Shown here piece by piece: positions 52,805 through 61,160 of a stretch of 64,000 bases of DNA; the stretch's first letter is position 1; each line of letters begins with the position of its first letter. The stretch comes from Leifsonia sp. fls2-241-R2A-40a. GTDB lineage: Bacteria > Actinomycetota > Actinomycetes > Actinomycetales > Microbacteriaceae. The translations under genes were made by a program, and so were the position numbers. The stretch spans positions 1,302,001-1,366,000 of the forward strand of contig NZ_JARVRS010000001.1 of the NCBI RefSeq assembly GCF_030209575.1, given 5' to 3'. The notes beneath the pieces were generated by a model that was given only the letters and a program-made list of their open reading frames with translations, was not told the origin of the DNA and made no database searches.

Positions 52805-53767
52805 ATGGACATCATCGGTACCATCCTCTGGCCCATCAAGTGGGTCGTGGAGCTGATCCTCGTCGCCTTCCACTGGCTGTTCACGCAGATGGGACTCGAC
52901 CCGGCGGCCGGCATCACCTGGGTTCTGGCGATCGTGGGACTCACGGTCGTCGTGCGGGCCGCGCTGATCCCGATCTTCGTGCGGCAGATCAAGAACCAGA
53001 GGCGGATGCTGGAGATCGCGCCGCAGCTGAAGAAGATCCAGGACAAGTACAAGGGCAAGAAGGACCAGTTCTCCCGCGAGGCGATGTCGCGCGAGACCAT
53101 GGACCTCTACAAGAAGACGGGTACCAACCCGCTCAGTTCGTGCCTCCCGCTGCTGCTCCAGATGCCGGTGTTCTTCTCGCTGTTCCAGGTGCTCAACGGC
53201 GCACAGGGCGGCCACGCCGGTGTCGGTCCCCTCAACGAGCAGCTCGCGCAGCAGTTCGGAAATGCGACGCTGTTCGGCGTCGCTCCCCTGCACCAGAGCT
53301 TCCAGGGCGCGCTGAACGCGCACCCGCCGCAGGTCGCCGTCATGGTGATAGCAGCCGTTATGGTTGTGCTGATGACGGGATCGCAGTTCCTCACCCAGCT
53401 GCAGATCGTCTCGAAGAACATGTCGCCGGAGACCAAGGCGAGCCCCCAGTTCAAGCAGCAGCGCATCCTGCTTTATTTGCTCCCCTTCGTCTTCCTCTTC
53501 TCGGGCTTCGCCTTCCCGCTCGGTGTCATGTTCTACTGGCTCACCTCGAACCTGTGGACCATGGGTCAGCAGTTCCTGGTCATCCGCAACATGCCGACTC
53601 CCGGTTCGGACGCGGCCAAGGCCCGCGAGGCGCGCCTGGCGAAGAAGGGCAAGCTCGTCCAGGCCGACGGCTCGACCGTGCTGACCGTTGAGGAGCAGCC
53701 GAAGCAGGTCGTGCAGCGGGTGCAGCCGGTGAGCAAGGCCCGCGCGAAGAAGCAAGCTGGAAAGTAG
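52805..53767 (+). CDS. yidC: Membrane protein insertase YidC
   Basis: Inserts membrane proteins together with or without SecYEG. The 320 residues have five main hydrophobic segments and lack the large periplasmic domain of E. coli YidC, as in Gram-positive bacteria. The hydrophilic groove Arg is in the AALIPIFVRQIKNQRRM region, and the LSSCLPLLLQMPVFFSLFQVL stretch is a hallmark. The C-terminal tail is basic (KARAKKQAGK) for ribosome contact. It begins 9 bp after yidD. Confidence 0.96.
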   Translation: MDIIGTILWPIKWVVELILVAFHWLFTQMGLDPAAGITWVLAIVGLTVVVRAALIPIFVRQIKNQRRMLEIAPQLKKIQDKYKGKKDQFSREAMSRETMDLYKKTGTNPLSSCLPLLLQMPVFFSLFQVLNGAQGGHAGVGPLNEQLAQQFGNATLFGVAPLHQSFQGALNAHPPQVAVMVIAAVMVVLMTGSQFLTQLQIVSKNMSPETKASPQFKQQRILLYLLPFVFLFSGFAFPLGVMFYWLTSNLWTMGQQFLVIRNMPTPGSDAAKAREARLAKKGKLVQADGSTVLTVEEQPKQVVQRVQPVSKARAKKQAGK

Positions 53768-53782
53768 TAAGGACCTTCAACG

Positions 53783-54325
53783 ATGACCGACGTGCAGACC
53801 TCCTCCCCCGATCCCGTCGACGTCTCGGACGACGTTGCCGTCGCTGAGGGTGCCGAGCCCCAGGAGCCAGCAGACCTCGATCGTGAGGGCGACATCGCCG
53901 CGGACTACATCGAGGAGCTTCTCGACATCGCCGACATCGACGGGGACATCGACATCGACACCCGCAACGGGCGCGCCTACATCTCGGTGAACGCCGAGGA
54001 CGGTTCGAATCTGGCGATGCTCGCCAAGGCCGACACTGTTGCGGCCCTGCAGGAACTCACCCGCCTTGCCGTGCAGAACCAGACCGGTGCCTATTCGCGC
54101 CTCATCCTCGACATCGCCGGCTCGCGTGACGCGCGTCAGGCGGAACTCGGTCGTCTGGTGGAGCGTGCGATCGCGCGTCTCGACGAAGGTGCCGCTGAGG
54201 CTGCTCTGCCGCCGATGTCGTCGTACGAGCGCAAGATCGTCCACGACATCGTCTCCGAGCGCGGGTATGTGTCGACTTCGCACGGCGAGGGACGCGACCG
54301 GCACACGGTCATCACGGCCGCGTAG
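53783..54325 (+). CDS. khpB: Jag/KhpB RNA-binding protein (KH and R3H domains)
   Basis: A 180-residue RNA-binding protein. An acidic N-terminus (to about 40), a KH-type domain (about 45-110; EELLDIADIDGDIDID...AMLAKADTVAALQELTRLAV) and an R3H domain at the C-terminus with LPPMSSYERKIVHDIVSERGYVSTSHGEGRDRHTVI. The N-terminal Jag domain of Firmicutes is missing, as in other Actinobacteria. Its stop codon TAG shares its last base with a parS site. Confidence 0.93.
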   Translation: MTDVQTSSPDPVDVSDDVAVAEGAEPQEPADLDREGDIAADYIEELLDIADIDGDIDIDTRNGRAYISVNAEDGSNLAMLAKADTVAALQELTRLAVQNQTGAYSRLILDIAGSRDARQAELGRLVERAIARLDEGAAEAALPPMSSYERKIVHDIVSERGYVSTSHGEGRDRHTVITAA

Positions 54326-54338
54326 TTTCACGTGAAAC
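54325..54338. promoter_or_regulatory. parS site 1
   Basis: Perfect 14-bp palindrome GTTTCACGTGAAAC in the 14-bp gap between khpB and rsmG; ParB/Spo0J nucleation site. Confidence 0.95.
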
Positions 54339-54339
54339 T

Positions 54340-54966
54340 GTGACCGACGTCGAGACCGAACCCAGCGCGGCGCTCACGCTTTTCGGGGACCGGATCGAAC
54401 AGGCTCGGGAGTTCGCGCGCAACCTCAGTGATCAGGGGGAAGAGCGTGGACTGATCGGGCCCCTGGAACTCCCCCGCTTGTGGACGCGCCACATCCTCAA
54501 TTGCGCTGTTGTGGCGCCGCTGCTACGTCCCGGCGTCGTGGGTGATGTCGGCAGCGGAGCCGGCCTCCCTGGGCTCGTCCTCGCGATCGCCAGACCGGAT
54601 GTCTCCTTCGTGCTGATCGAGCCGATGGAGCGGCGGGTTGCGTGGCTGAACGAGCAGGTTGACGAGCTCGAGCTGGCGAACGTCTCGGTTGTTCGGGCTC
54701 GCGCCGAAGATGTACGTCTGGACGCACTCCTGGATCAGGTGACGGCACGCGCGGTCAGCGCCTTCCGCAAGCTGCTCCCCCTCACCGCTCCCCTGCTGCG
54801 CGACGGCGGCGAGCTGGTTCTCATGAAGGGAGCGGGCGCGCCGGCCGAGGTCGAGGCCGCGGCCAAGGAGATCCGTCGCTTCCGAGTGCACGATATCGAG
54901 GTCCTGACGCTCGGCGAGGGTCTACTGACAGAGGTCACCCGTGTCATTCGCGCCACCGTCCAGTAG
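54340..54966 (+). CDS. rsmG: 16S rRNA (guanine527-N7)-methyltransferase RsmG
   Basis: A 208-residue SAM-dependent methyltransferase modifying G527 of 16S rRNA. Rossmann motif VGDVGSGAGLPGLVLAIARPD, then FVLIEPMERRVAWLNE and VRARAED. The conserved LPRLWTRHILNCAVVAPLL precedes the SAM site. GTG 54340 directly follows a parS site. It is the last gene of the rpmH operon; a long gap follows before parA. Confidence 0.95.
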   Translation: MTDVETEPSAALTLFGDRIEQAREFARNLSDQGEERGLIGPLELPRLWTRHILNCAVVAPLLRPGVVGDVGSGAGLPGLVLAIARPDVSFVLIEPMERRVAWLNEQVDELELANVSVVRARAEDVRLDALLDQVTARAVSAFRKLLPLTAPLLRDGGELVLMKGAGAPAEVEAAAKEIRRFRVHDIEVLTLGEGLLTEVTRVIRATVQ

Positions 54967-55561
54967 TCGCAGGACATCCTGAGACTGCTAAGGATCGCTC
55001 TGACGCAAGCGGATACACGGCTTCGCTTGCGTGGGAGCCATCGTGCGCTCGACTGAGACGAACCGAGTTCGCTGACTTGCGGGCAGTCTGTCCCCGAAGA
55101 AGCCGGTTTTCGACCACGCTTGCCGCGGAGCGCCACATCGGATCGCATAGTCGCACTCCCGAGGGCGCGACCATTCGTTGATTGGAGGCGGCCGAAGTGT
55201 TCCGTGCTTCCTGAGCCGGGGTGGTGTGCTAGAACTCGCGCCACTGAACATCCGAGCGCCGGCGCCGGGAACCCATCCGATGAAGCGCTGGTCCGCTCGA
55301 CGGGTGCCAGTGTAGGAATGGACCCCGCGTTCGTAGCGTGGCGGGCTGTTGGCGCTGCGAAGCGTCGAGTGTTCCGCATCATGGATGCAGGTGCTGCGCG
55401 GTGCGCGAGATACTCCCGTCCTCAGGGGGTCGGCCGAAGAAGTGCTCCGCGCGAGGTGCGTACATCAGCACGCGCGGGGTCTGCGGTGTCAGGCGGGTAT
55501 TCCAGAACTGTCCGAACTGCTCTGGGCCTGGACCCTGGCGGACCTCGACGCGTCCATGCAC

Positions 55562-55575
55562 GTTTCACGTGAAAC
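55562..55575. promoter_or_regulatory. parS site 2
   Basis: Perfect GTTTCACGTGAAAC inside the rsmG-parA gap. Confidence 0.95.
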
Positions 55576-55666
55576 GGCCGCGACATTGCTATAGCGACGT
55601 ACGGCTGCAGCCCTTTTCCAGGGCTGCCTCGGATCTGATCTCCTGGTAGCGAGTCACCGGGTCACC

Positions 55667-55680
55667 ATTTCACGTGAAAC
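55667..55680. promoter_or_regulatory. parS site 3 (one mismatch)
   Basis: ATTTCACGTGAAAC: 13 of 14 bases, the first G replaced by A. It lies 105 bp (start to start) after site 2. Confidence 0.88.
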
Positions 55681-56078
55681 GTCGGGTCAACCTCCTACGG
55701 GTTCCCGGCAAACACGCGTAGTTCGGGCGCGCGCTGTCATACGCATGTCGCCCGCAGCGGGCTTTCGCGCGCGAGCCCGGTGTTGCGGCTCTTCGGCCGC
55801 AGCAGTGCGAGTGCCTGCTCCCCCAGTGGAGCTTCCCCTCATGGCACTGTTTCGCGCTCCCCTAAAATCGGCGCTTCGACGATCGCCGACGTATGGGTAG
55901 CTGTTACCTACGATCGAACCGGCTGATATTCGACCCAACGCTCCAGAAGTCGCGGTCACCAAGGTCTGCGACGGGGGTGATTGCCTCCCGTCCAGGAGCG
56001 CACACATTCCGCTGGGCCGCTTGCCCCCCGACCTCGGCGCCTGTGCGCCCGGCAAACACTCGCGGATCGAGTTGCGGC

Positions 56079-56092
56079 GTTTCACGTGAAAC
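56079..56092. promoter_or_regulatory. parS site 4
   Basis: Perfect GTTTCACGTGAAAC inside the rsmG-parA gap. Confidence 0.95.
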
Positions 56093-56236
56093 CGGGGGCT
56101 CAGTGCGCCGTGGTGTGATCCGCGACACCGTGGCTTCTGACATCGCGCACCGCGCGCGAACTCGCCCGCAGAATCATCAGCTCATACCCGCGCGCCCGCG
56201 CGATCGCCTCCCCATCGACCACGACCCCGGTCAAGT

Positions 56237-56250
56237 GTTTCACGTGAAAC
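56237..56250. promoter_or_regulatory. parS site 5
   Basis: Perfect GTTTCACGTGAAAC, extended to TGTTTCACGTGAAACA (16-bp palindrome). Confidence 0.95.
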
Positions 56251-56449
56251 AGTCGCCCTCACCCGGTTCAGCACGTGACAGACACGGCGTCGCGACGCCC
56301 AGCTCACCCTGGGAGATTACGCATCCCGAACCACGACGTGCGCGCCGCGCAAGGAGCGTCGGACATCCGAGTTAGAGTTGTTGACGGGTGCGCTGCGGGT
56401 GTGCCGACGACCGACGGTAGGCCGGTGCGAAGCACCATTGAGCGACGAG

Positions 56450-56463
56450 GTTTCACGTGAAAC
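56450..56463. promoter_or_regulatory. parS site 6, overlapping the parA start
   Basis: Perfect GTTTCACGTGAAAC. The GTG of its centre (56457) is a possible parA start codon, and GAGG just upstream could be its ribosome site, so ParB bound here could affect parA expression. Confidence 0.93.
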
Positions 56464-57407
56464 AACCCCACCAGGACGAGCGCGGCGGAGTAGGTGAGAT
56501 CGAGGACGGTATGGAACCCGAAGCAGCATCCACGGCATTCGACGGGACCACTCCCCTGGCTCAAGAGCTCGCGGATCTTGCTCGCCGCCGGCAGGTGATC
56601 GCGGAAACGACCCTCCCCCTCCCCTCTCGCACCCGCATCTTCACGATCTCCAACCAAAAGGGCGGCGTCGGTAAGACGACGACAGTCGTAAATCTGAGTG
56701 CAGCGCTCGCCAAGTCGGGTGCGCGCGTGCTGGTCATCGACCTCGATCCGCAGGGCAATGCATCCACCGCGCTGAGCGTGGAGCACCGCGAGGGCACACC
56801 GAGTGTCTACGACGTCGTGGTCAACGACCGTGAGGTCGATGAAGTCATCCAGAAAAGCCCCGAATTCGATGGCCTCTTCGTGGTTCCGGCAACGATCGAC
56901 CTGGCTGGAGCGGAAATCGAACTCGTGTCGATGGTGGCCCGCGAACAGCGCTTGTCCCGCGCGCTCGGCCGTTTCCTCGACGAGTACGACATCGACTACG
57001 TGCTGATCGACTGCCCACCCTCGCTCGGACTGCTCACGATCAACGCTTTCGTGGCGGCCAGCGAGGTCTTGATCCCGATCCAGTGCGAGTACTACGCGCT
57101 CGAGGGCCTCAGTCAGTTGCTGAAGAACATCCAGCTCATCGAGCGTCACCTCAATCCCAAGCTGCAGGTATCCACCATCCTGCTGACGATGTACGACTCC
57201 CGCACCAATCTGGCCCACCAGGTCGCGGCGGATGTGCGGGAGCACTTCCCTAACGAAGTCCTCGACACGATCATCCCCCGCTCGGTTCGTATCTCGGAGG
57301 CACCGAGCTACGGACAGAGCGTCATCAGCTACGACACCAACTCGAGCGGATCGCTCTCCTATATGGAGGCGGCCGCTGAGATCGCACGAAGAGGAGTACC
57401 CCGCTAA
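56457..57407 (+). CDS. parA: Chromosome-partitioning ATPase ParA
   Basis: Walker-type ATPase moving ParB-parS complexes, 316 residues. Deviant Walker A KGGVGKTTT, Walker A' IDLDPQGNAST, Walker B-like DYVLIDCPPSLG. An N-terminal leader of about 55 residues (ending LPLPSRTRIFTISNQ) precedes the core. The start is uncertain: GTG 56457 inside parS has GAGG upstream; ATG 56511 is also possible and would shorten the leader. The stop overlaps the parB start (TAATG). Confidence 0.95.
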   Translation: MKQPHQDERGGVGEIEDGMEPEAASTAFDGTTPLAQELADLARRRQVIAETTLPLPSRTRIFTISNQKGGVGKTTTVVNLSAALAKSGARVLVIDLDPQGNASTALSVEHREGTPSVYDVVVNDREVDEVIQKSPEFDGLFVVPATIDLAGAEIELVSMVAREQRLSRALGRFLDEYDIDYVLIDCPPSLGLLTINAFVAASEVLIPIQCEYYALEGLSQLLKNIQLIERHLNPKLQVSTILLTMYDSRTNLAHQVAADVREHFPNEVLDTIIPRSVRISEAPSYGQSVISYDTNSSGSLSYMEAAAEIARRGVPR

Positions 57408-58366
57408 TGGCAGCGAAGCGAACCGGACTGGGCCGCGGCATCGGCGCGCTCATCCCCACCAGCGACCAGGCGAGCCGTCCGGTGGACGTGTTCTTCCCGG
57501 ACAACTCCGGCGGGGGCACGGCAACAGCCCTGGCGGAGCGCCCGGACGACCTGGTCGCGGTCCCTGGTGCACGCCTGGCGAACATCGCCCCGGACGACAT
57601 CGTCCCGAACCGCGTGCAGCCCCGCACGGAGTTCGATCGCGACGCTCTCGATGAGCTGGTCGCCAGCATCCGCGAGGTCGGCGTTCTCCAGCCCGTCGTC
57701 GTGCGGCCCCTCCCCGATGAGCCCGGCCGCTACGAACTGATCATGGGCGAGCGTCGCCTCCGGGCGACGAAGGAGCTCGGCCTCGAGACCATCCCGGCAG
57801 TCGTCAAGGACACGGCTGACGAGGACATGCTGCGGGATGCGCTCCTCGAGAACCTCCACCGCAGCCAGCTCAACCCGCTCGAAGAGGCATCGGCCTACCA
57901 GCAGCTGCTCGCCGACTTCGGGATCACGCAGGAGGAACTGGCAAACCGCATCGGACGTTCCCGTCCGCAGATCACGAACACGATCCGTCTCCTCAAGCTC
58001 CCCGCCGTGGTCCAGGCGCGTGTGGCCGCCGGCGTTCTCAGCGCCGGCCACGCCCGCGCCATCCTCTCGCTGGCGGACGACCAGGAGGCGATGATCCGCC
58101 TGGCGGACAAGATCGTCAACGAGGACCTGTCCGTGCGTGCTGCGGAGGCGGCGGCCAGCAAGACGCCCAAGCCGGCGCGGACCAAGGCAACGCCGGGACG
58201 GCACCGGGGGCACCTCGACGAAATCGCCGGTCACCTCGGTGACCGCCTGAACACTCGGGTGAAGATCTCGCTCGGGGCCCGCAAAGGTCAGATCGTGGTC
58301 GACTTCGCAACGATTCAGGACCTCAACCGCATCCTGGACGAGTTGGGGCAGCCCAGCTACAGCTGA
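57407..58366 (+). CDS. parB: Chromosome-partitioning protein ParB
   Basis: CTP-dependent clamp binding parS, 319 residues. N-terminal ParA-contact motif (KRTGLGRGIGALIP), CTP-binding region with GERRLRA, ENLHRSQLNPLEEA, central helix-turn-helix (TQEELANRIGRSRPQITNTIRLL) and C-terminal dimerisation domain (VDFATIQDLNRILDEL). It nucleates on the six parS sites upstream. Start ATG overlaps the parA stop TAA by one base. Confidence 0.97.
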   Translation: MAAKRTGLGRGIGALIPTSDQASRPVDVFFPDNSGGGTATALAERPDDLVAVPGARLANIAPDDIVPNRVQPRTEFDRDALDELVASIREVGVLQPVVVRPLPDEPGRYELIMGERRLRATKELGLETIPAVVKDTADEDMLRDALLENLHRSQLNPLEEASAYQQLLADFGITQEELANRIGRSRPQITNTIRLLKLPAVVQARVAAGVLSAGHARAILSLADDQEAMIRLADKIVNEDLSVRAAEAAASKTPKPARTKATPGRHRGHLDEIAGHLGDRLNTRVKISLGARKGQIVVDFATIQDLNRILDELGQPSYS

Positions 58367-58381
58367 GCGGGCCGGATCCGG

Positions 58382-59338
58382 TCAGGCGTCGGCGATGGCT
58401 GCCAGAGCGAGGGCGGCATAGACGCCCCCGGCCTCGCGGCCGGACGCCGTGATCGCCTGAGGCATGATGGAGGTCTCCGTGAGCCCGGGGAGCACGTTGG
58501 CCTCGAGGAACCAGGGAGTCCCCGAGGCGTCCACGATGAGGTCGATGCGGGACAGATGCCGCAGGCCCAGCGCCTTGTGAGCGGCAACAGCGGCCTCGGC
58601 GACGGCTGCGCCGACCGCCTCGTCGAGCCGGGCGGGCACGTAGAACCGGGTCTCCCCCGCGTTGTACCGCGCGTCGAACGTGTAAGCGCCGTCGACCGGC
58701 TCGATCTCGACGGCGGGCAGCGCTTCAGGGCCGTCGCCGGTGTCGACCACCGCGACGGAGACCTCGACCCCTTCCACCTTCCGCTCGATCAGCGCCACAT
58801 CCGAGTAGGTGTACGCATCCACCATCGCGCGCGGCAGCTCCTCGGCAGTCGTCACGATGGTCACGCCCTGGGCGGAGCCTCCATGTGCAGGCTTCACGAC
58901 CACGGGCAGTTCGAGTCCGCCGAGGACGGTCGACAGAACGCTTCCCGCCCCGAGCTCACGGAAGGTCTCCTGGGGCAGGGTCACAGACGCGGGCGTCGCT
59001 ACGCCGGCGCGTTCCACGACGGTCTTCGCGGTCGGCTTGGACCAGGCGAGCCTTGATGCATCGGCGCGAGAGCCGACGAAAGGCACTCCGGTGATCTCCA
59101 GCAGTCCCCGAAGCGCGCCGTCCTCACCGCTCGCACCGTGGAGTGCGGGCCAGACCACGTCCGGACGGGTGTCGCCGAGGAACGCGAGCAGCGAAGCGTC
59201 CGGATCGCGCACGGTCACCCGGTGGCCCAGCGCGTTCAGGCCATCGGCCACGCGGCGTCCGCTGCGCAGAGAGACGTCGCGCTCGTGGGAGATCCCGCCC
59301 GCGAGAACCACGATGTCGAGTGTGTCTTTTTCGGCCAT
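58382..59338 (-). CDS. ddl: D-alanine-D-alanine ligase
   Basis: Short Ddl of the ATP-grasp superfamily, 318 residues, which makes the D-Ala-D-Ala of peptidoglycan precursors. N-terminal VVLAGGISHERDVSLRSGRRV, a PALHGASGEDGALRGLLE substrate loop, VVKPAHGGSAQGV, EVSVAVV, and metal residues near SRIDLIVDASGTPWFLEANVLPGLT. The final region SIMPQAITASG is typical. ATG 59338; convergent with parB (15-bp gap) and 17 bp downstream of the aminotransferase gene. Confidence 0.92.
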   Translation of the reverse strand: MAEKDTLDIVVLAGGISHERDVSLRSGRRVADGLNALGHRVTVRDPDASLLAFLGDTRPDVVWPALHGASGEDGALRGLLEITGVPFVGSRADASRLAWSKPTAKTVVERAGVATPASVTLPQETFRELGAGSVLSTVLGGLELPVVVKPAHGGSAQGVTIVTTAEELPRAMVDAYTYSDVALIERKVEGVEVSVAVVDTGDGPEALPAVEIEPVDGAYTFDARYNAGETRFYVPARLDEAVGAAVAEAAVAAHKALGLRHLSRIDLIVDASGTPWFLEANVLPGLTETSIMPQAITASGREAGGVYAALALAAIADA

Positions 59339-59355
59339 GACCAGGTCTTTCTCGC

Positions 59356-60681
59356 CTATCGGAGGTCGGTGGGAGGGTTGGCGCTCGTCTGGCTGCGGCG
59401 ACGTCCCGCATCCAACGGGCCGGTGCCGGCGAAGGTGTCGAGCAGGTCCTGCTCGCCGCCGATGACATTGGCCAGGCGGCGCACGCCGACCTTGATGTTC
59501 TCGGGTGTGGGGTAGCAGAACGAGAGGCGGATGTTGTGCGCGCCGGACCCGTCCGCGTAGAACGCGGTGCCGGGCGTATACGCGACGAGCTCCGTCACCG
59601 CGCGCGGCAGCATGGCTTTGGAGTCGAGGTGCGGCGGCAGGGTGAGCCACACGTAGAACCCGCCGTTCGGGTCCGTCCAGCTGAGTTCCGGCAGGTACTC
59701 GTTGAGCGCGGAGATCATCGCCTCCTTCCGCTCCCGGTAAACACCGCGGAAGGTGTCGATCTGCGCGCGCCAGTCCGCATCCTGCAGGTACTCGGAGATG
59801 ACCAGCTGGCTGAAGGAGCTCGGGCTCAGGACCGCAGCCTCGTTGGCGAGGATGAGCTTCTCGCGAATAGCGTGCGGGGCGAGTGCCCAGCCGACCCGGA
59901 AGCCGGGGGCGAGCGTCTTGGAGAAGGTGCCTAGATAGACGACGCCGTCCTTCTCGACAGATCGCATCGCGGCGGGCGGCTTGTCCTCGAAGTACAGCAG
60001 GCCGTACGGGTTGTCCTCCAGCACCAGGATGTCGTTCTGGCGCGCGATCTCGAGGATCTCGAGGCGCCGCTCCCAGGTGAGGGTCACGCCGGCCGGATTG
60101 TGGAAGGTCGGCACCGTGTAGAGGAACTTCACGCGGCGTCCCGCCGCCTTCAGCCGCGCGATGTGTTCACGCAGGGCCTCGGGGATGAGACCGTGCTCGT
60201 CCATCGGGACGTGGTCGACTTCGGCCTGATACGACTTGAAGATGACCATCGCGGTGACATAGCTCGGCCCCTCGGCGAGGACGACGTCACCCGGGTCGAT
60301 GAAGAGCTTGCTGAACAGTTCCAGCGCGTGCTGCGACCCCGTCGTGATGACGACGTCATCCGCGCTGCCGCTGATCCCCTCGAGCGCCATGACGTCGAGG
60401 ATCTGCTCGCGCAACTGAGGAACACCCTGGCCGGAGCCGTACTGGAGCGCGACCGCTCCCCTCTCGTGCATGACGCGGTCCATCGCGCCGACGACGAGAT
60501 CTTGCGGCAGGGCCGCAACGTACGGCATGCCGCCTGCCAGCGAGACCACCTCAGGGCGGCTGGCGACGGCGAACAGGGCTCGGACCTCACTGGCGGCCAG
60601 GCCGCTCGTGCGCTGCGCGTAGTGGTGATACCACGGGTCCAGATTGTTGCCCCGCTGCTGCGGAGTGCCCTGTTCGATCAC
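59356..60681 (-). CDS. PLP-dependent class I aminotransferase
   Basis: A 441-residue fold-type I aminotransferase of the 2-aminoadipate/aromatic (LysN-like) type without a GntR domain. Substrate loop LAGGMPY, PLP contact GSQHALELFSK, NPAGVTLTWERR, and the Schiff-base Lys in GTFSKTLAPGFRVGW; Arg near the C-terminus in IRLSFCYPTPE binds the carboxylate. Amino-acid substrate not determined. The start is GTG 60681. It precedes ddl on the same strand, so it might serve the D-amino-acid or cell-wall pathway, but that is only context. Confidence 0.9.
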   Translation of the reverse strand: MIEQGTPQQRGNNLDPWYHHYAQRTSGLAASEVRALFAVASRPEVVSLAGGMPYVAALPQDLVVGAMDRVMHERGAVALQYGSGQGVPQLREQILDVMALEGISGSADDVVITTGSQHALELFSKLFIDPGDVVLAEGPSYVTAMVIFKSYQAEVDHVPMDEHGLIPEALREHIARLKAAGRRVKFLYTVPTFHNPAGVTLTWERRLEILEIARQNDILVLEDNPYGLLYFEDKPPAAMRSVEKDGVVYLGTFSKTLAPGFRVGWALAPHAIREKLILANEAAVLSPSSFSQLVISEYLQDADWRAQIDTFRGVYRERKEAMISALNEYLPELSWTDPNGGFYVWLTLPPHLDSKAMLPRAVTELVAYTPGTAFYADGSGAHNIRLSFCYPTPENIKVGVRRLANVIGGEQDLLDTFAGTGPLDAGRRRSQTSANPPTDLR

Positions 60682-60763
60682 GTGTGAGTTCCGTTTCTCT
60701 GCCGTTCAGCCATGCTATGGGGGCGGCGCACCGAGGCGTAAATCGGTGCGCCCTTCCGGGTAC

Positions 60764-60786
60764 GAAAAAGACCCGCCCGGCGGGTG
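60764..60786 (-). terminator. Terminator of trxA
   Basis: On the minus strand the hairpin ACCCGCCGGGCGGGT is followed by CTTTTT, 35 bp after the trxA stop codon; it separates trxA from the aminotransferase gene. Confidence 0.85.
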
Positions 60787-60820
60787 AGCGACGGACGGGT
60801 CTGAAGAGGGACGGGTCGCG

Positions 60821-61147
60821 CTACGCGATGTAGGCGGCCAGGTCGGCCTCGAGGGCCGGCTTCGGCTTGGCACCGATGACGGTCTTGACGACCTCGCCAC
60901 CCTGGTACACCTTCATCGCGGGGATGGAAGTGATCTGGTACTTCGCCGCGGTCTGCGGGTTCTCGTCGACGTTGAGCTTGACGATCTCGATCTTGTCGGC
61001 GTGCTCGGAGGCGATCTGGTCGAGGATCGGGCCTACGGCGCGACAGGGACCACACCACTCGGCCCAGAAGTCCACGAGGATGGTCTTCTCGCTGTTGAGG
61101 ACGTCCTGCTCGAAGCTGGCGTCCGTGACCGAACGTGCTGCTGACAT
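60821..61147 (-). CDS. trxA: Thioredoxin
   Basis: A 108-residue thioredoxin with the WCGPC redox site (FWAEWCGPCRAVGP), the cis-Pro loop ITSIPAM and the conserved KLNVDENP strand. It keeps cytosolic disulphides reduced using TrxB, encoded 13 bp upstream. ATG 61147 has AAGGAGAAC at good distance. A terminator follows. Confidence 0.98.
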   Translation of the reverse strand: MSAARSVTDASFEQDVLNSEKTILVDFWAEWCGPCRAVGPILDQIASEHADKIEIVKLNVDENPQTAAKYQITSIPAMKVYQGGEVVKTVIGAKPKPALEADLAAYIA

Positions 61148-61160
61148 GTTGTTGTTCTCC

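Larger units (their letters stand above)
54967..56456. other. Long gap between rsmG and parA carrying parS sites, no convincing gene
   Basis: About 1.49 kb with no convincing protein. Open frames exist in several directions but lack ribosome sites, family motifs and the sharp codon-position GC pattern of neighbours. It holds four whole or near-whole parS sites and part of a fifth, and a 7-bp hairpin GCAGCCC-ttttcca-GGGCTGC (55607-55627). Neighbouring genomes of this type usually have a shorter gap here (general knowledge of gene order). Confidence 0.65.

Noticed and set aside
55120-55572. 150-codon open frame in the rsmG-parA gap
   Set aside because: No ribosome site, no known motif, Arg/Ser-rich composition, and it runs into the parS site; more likely chance in GC-rich DNA.
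55893-56375. 160-codon open frame in the same gap
   Set aside because: Contains two parS palindromes within the frame and no recognisable domain; probably not a gene.
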